Of a stretch of DNA of 64,000 nt, positions 62,223-64,000 are shown one piece after another. Under the pieces are notes generated by a model. That model saw only the letters and a list, made by a program, of their open reading frames with translations. It did not search any database and had not been told where the DNA came from. Origin of the DNA: an aff. Roholtiella sp. LEGE 12411 (lineage in GTDB: Bacteria; Cyanobacteriota; Cyanobacteriia; Cyanobacteriales; Nostocaceae); NCBI RefSeq assembly GCF_015206995.1, contig NZ_JADEXR010000001.1, positions 1 to 64,000 of the forward strand. Direction: 5' to 3'. Position 1 is the first letter of the stretch. Every line of letters begins with the position of its first letter. The position numbers were made by a program, and so were the translations under genes.

Positions 62223-63278
62223 TTAGCAAACCTCGTCTAGCCACTGCAAAATACTGGCTTTGCTCTCTGCTAATCCTTTATAAACCAGTGACTCCGGTGT
62301 CATGGACTCAATTGCAGCATGGAGCTTAGACCGTAACACTGAGTCTTTTTTGACCACGCCACAATCTCTAAAGTAAGTACGAATAGTAAACAGCGCTGCT
62401 TCATACTCCGGTAGTCCCCAAATTACCTGTCGCTCAACTCGCAGGTAGAGTTTGGGGTGCTGCGGATCAAAGTTTCTACCCCGCCACTGACTGACTGAAA
62501 CACCAGACGGTGCTTGAGGATGGTGATTAAGGCGGGTGTCGGTACTCAAACCCCAAGCAAAGCGAACCATTGGTTTGTGATCAATCATTGTATTGACGAT
62601 CGCATCTGCTCGGCGATTGATTTTTTCTATACCTGCTACAGGTGCATGGATTGTAGCAAAATCTTTGCCAATTTTTGTCTCGGCTGACCAGTGGTTGGGA
62701 TAGCAAAGATGAACTGCACTTAGCCAGTTGCTATCATCGTTAGAACGGCAGATAACTGTTAGGTCTTCCTGCATCTGTGCTGCTAAAGCGTCGAGGGTAG
62801 AGGTATAAGCTGGAAAGGCTGTGCTACCCTGGACTTGCTGTAACTCCCAGTCAGCATTGAGGTAGAGGGTTTCTTTGGTAAGTTGACTGTGAAATATCCA
62901 AGTATTATCTATTGACTTTTGGCAGCAAAATTGGTAGGGATATTCTTGAGTGAGGCGTTTAATTATGAAATGGGCGATCGCTCCTGCCACAGCTTTAGAA
63001 TAATTGCAGGTTTGATAGTACTTACTTAACCGTTCTGCACGGGCTAACAGTTTAACCTGTCGGTAGTGGGTGAAATTATCATCAATTTGAAATATCTGCC
63101 GATCAGTCTGATCATTACCCAAACAGGAGCCGAAAAGCATCATCCCTGGCTTGACTTCATAGCGTCCGCTCATTAGCGGGAAGTAACAAGGCGCACTCTC
63201 AGAGGCTTCGACTGTCCTGGCTTCCTGAAATAAGTTTTCTAGAGACATAGGTGCTGCGATGCGTCTTTGCATACCCAT
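62223..63278 (-). CDS. DUF3445 haem-dependent oxidative N-demethylase-like protein
   Basis: 351 aa. Features of the DUF3445/HDMD alpha-subunit family: FPLMSGRYEVKPGMMLFG near the N-terminus, CRSNDDSNWLSAVHLCYPNHWSAETKIG in the middle and YLRVERQVIWGLPEYEAALFTIRTY near the C-terminus. Family members bind haem and oxidatively demethylate small amines; the substrate here is unknown. It is followed on the same strand by nothing in the window; the MMADHC-like gene lies upstream across a heptamer repeat. Confidence 0.78.
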   Translation of the reverse strand: MGMQRRIAAPMSLENLFQEARTVEASESAPCYFPLMSGRYEVKPGMMLFGSCLGNDQTDRQIFQIDDNFTHYRQVKLLARAERLSKYYQTCNYSKAVAGAIAHFIIKRLTQEYPYQFCCQKSIDNTWIFHSQLTKETLYLNADWELQQVQGSTAFPAYTSTLDALAAQMQEDLTVICRSNDDSNWLSAVHLCYPNHWSAETKIGKDFATIHAPVAGIEKINRRADAIVNTMIDHKPMVRFAWGLSTDTRLNHHPQAPSGVSVSQWRGRNFDPQHPKLYLRVERQVIWGLPEYEAALFTIRTYFRDCGVVKKDSVLRSKLHAAIESMTPESLVYKGLAESKASILQWLDEVC

Positions 63279-63349
63279 TTTTTAGCCTCACCATTTTTAG
63301 CATACATGAAGAGTGAGGGAGTGGAGGTGTGGAGGGAGAATAATAACCT

Positions 63350-63396
63350 TGAACTCTTGACCCTTGACCCTTGACCCTTGACCCTTGACTCTTGAC
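63350..63396. repeat. TTGACCC heptamer array
   Basis: Six copies of CTTGACC/T, the complement of the GGGTCAA unit found at 17306 and 25437. It lies in the spacer between two minus-strand genes; short frames across it are repeat artefacts. Confidence 0.8.
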
Positions 63397-63398
63397 AA

Positions 63399-63953
63399 TC
63401 AACCAATCTCTTTCCACTCATGCATGGGTGCTATGCCTTTAGTAACCGATTCGATTATGGTTGGAGGAGCTTCCGATATTAAGATGCTGGGATAAACTGC
63501 TGTACCCCATTTGGGATGTATTAGTACACAGCATTTGTTTTTAATTACTGGATAGTTGAGTAAGGCTTTGACAACTGCTGTGTCGTTGTGGGGAATTGCT
63601 CCAGGGTGGGACATTAAAGGATAGCCAGTACGGGGGTCAATTAGGTCTGTTAAATAACCGCGATCGCGCAAATTAAATGCCAAATCACACCCAAATCTCA
63701 TAAATGTTTCTCGTAAACGTTCTTTTTCTGTCTCGATTTCTGCCGTACTTTCCACTAGTTGATATTGCGATTGCTGTAGGACAATCACTACCCATAAAAA
63801 TGGTTGCTCTTTCCAATCTGGTAATATCCGTTCGCAGTTGGCACAGATATACTTGGTAGGGGCATGAATTGAAATTTGAACCGCTTGTCCCGTTTTGCCA
63901 ACCAAATTAATGGGACAGCCTTGCTCCGAAGCGTAAACTTTGGGATAGTTCAC
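63399..63953 (-). CDS. MMADHC/CblD-like protein (methylmalonic aciduria type D family)
   Basis: 184 aa. Resembles the human MMADHC-type family found in cyanobacteria: TKYICANCERILPDWKEQPFLWVVIVLQQS, an acidic helix EIETEKERLRETFMRFGCDLAFNLRDRGY, DLIDPRTGYPLMSHPGAIPHND, then the C-terminal WGTAVYPSILI. In animals this protein directs cobalamin to its enzymes; the cyanobacterial role is not established. CANC could bind a metal, but this is a guess. Confidence 0.75.
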   Translation of the reverse strand: MNYPKVYASEQGCPINLVGKTGQAVQISIHAPTKYICANCERILPDWKEQPFLWVVIVLQQSQYQLVESTAEIETEKERLRETFMRFGCDLAFNLRDRGYLTDLIDPRTGYPLMSHPGAIPHNDTAVVKALLNYPVIKNKCCVLIHPKWGTAVYPSILISEAPPTIIESVTKGIAPMHEWKEIG

Positions 63954-64000
63954 TACATTGATTCGGTTTTTGCAAGTTTTTTAAATTGATCCTCGGTATA

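Overview
The window is chromosomal DNA of a filamentous, probably heterocyst-forming cyanobacterium (Nostocales). This rests on abundant HIP1 octamers (GCGATCGC), heptameric and other short tandem repeats between genes, and typical cyanobacterial families (CrtO, CYP110-like P450s, DUF3122, AMIN-domain TonB receptor, SynK-like K+ channel). No rRNA, tRNA or CRISPR array was seen. All functional calls come from reading motifs; nothing was searched.

Layout. (1) 0.03-4 kb: TetR-family regulator and a divergent pair of M16 peptidase-like genes, the second lacking the zinc motif. (2) 4.2-11.4 kb: a ribosomal-peptide (RiPP) locus. It has one Arg6/GTTG-rich double-Gly peptide, five tandem paralogous double-Gly precursors with near-identical leaders and no cysteine, a phosphotransferase-like kinase plus a HopA1-family protein (the dehydration pair known from class V lanthipeptides and thioamitides), and a haem-oxygenase-like diiron oxidase. 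Covarying hairpins lie between the precursor genes. (3) 12.1-14.4 kb: ferric-reductase-like membrane protein, seven-bladed WD40 protein, small membrane protein. (4) 14.6-21.4 kb, minus strand: an export operon of HTH protein, C39-peptidase ABC exporter with an N-terminal cyclic-nucleotide-binding domain, HlyD-type adaptor and parvulin-type PPIase. It is the natural partner for the double-Gly precursors. (5) 21.4-29 kb: repeat-rich accessory stretch with a secreted protein, an RTX-like fragment, a truncated Ada, DUF3122, a P450 and a cation/proton antiporter.

(6) 29.1-51.1 kb is the most striking region. A minus-strand operon encodes an acyl-CoA/ACP ligase, MFS exporter, ScoE-like Fe(II)/2OG oxygenase, FcoT/ScoD-like thioesterase, ACP and two NRPSs. 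This is the gene complement of the actinobacterial isonitrile lipopeptide pathway (ScoA-E; Rv0097-Rv0101), joined to two heterocyclisation modules. Reading the domains gives: acyl-ACP -> C-A(Orn/Lys-like)-PCP-Cy-A(Cys)-Ox-PCP -> Cy-A(Cys)-PCP-TE. The inferred product is an isonitrile-acylated diamino acid carrying a thiazole and a thiazoline. A divergent AMIN/TonB-dependent receptor and an RhtX/FptX-like permease suggest that it is a metallophore that is re-imported. I know of no described cyanobacterial cluster with this combination.

(7) 51.3-64 kb: saccharopine-dehydrogenase-like protein, crtO carotenoid ketolase, DUF2993 protein, a second CYP110-like P450, a P450 remnant, a transketolase/phosphoketolase-superfamily enzyme, a decayed Uma2 gene, a K+ channel, a DUF3445 haem protein and a CblD/MMADHC-like protein. 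MITE-like and palindromic repeats occur throughout, including in several gaps of the NRPS operon.
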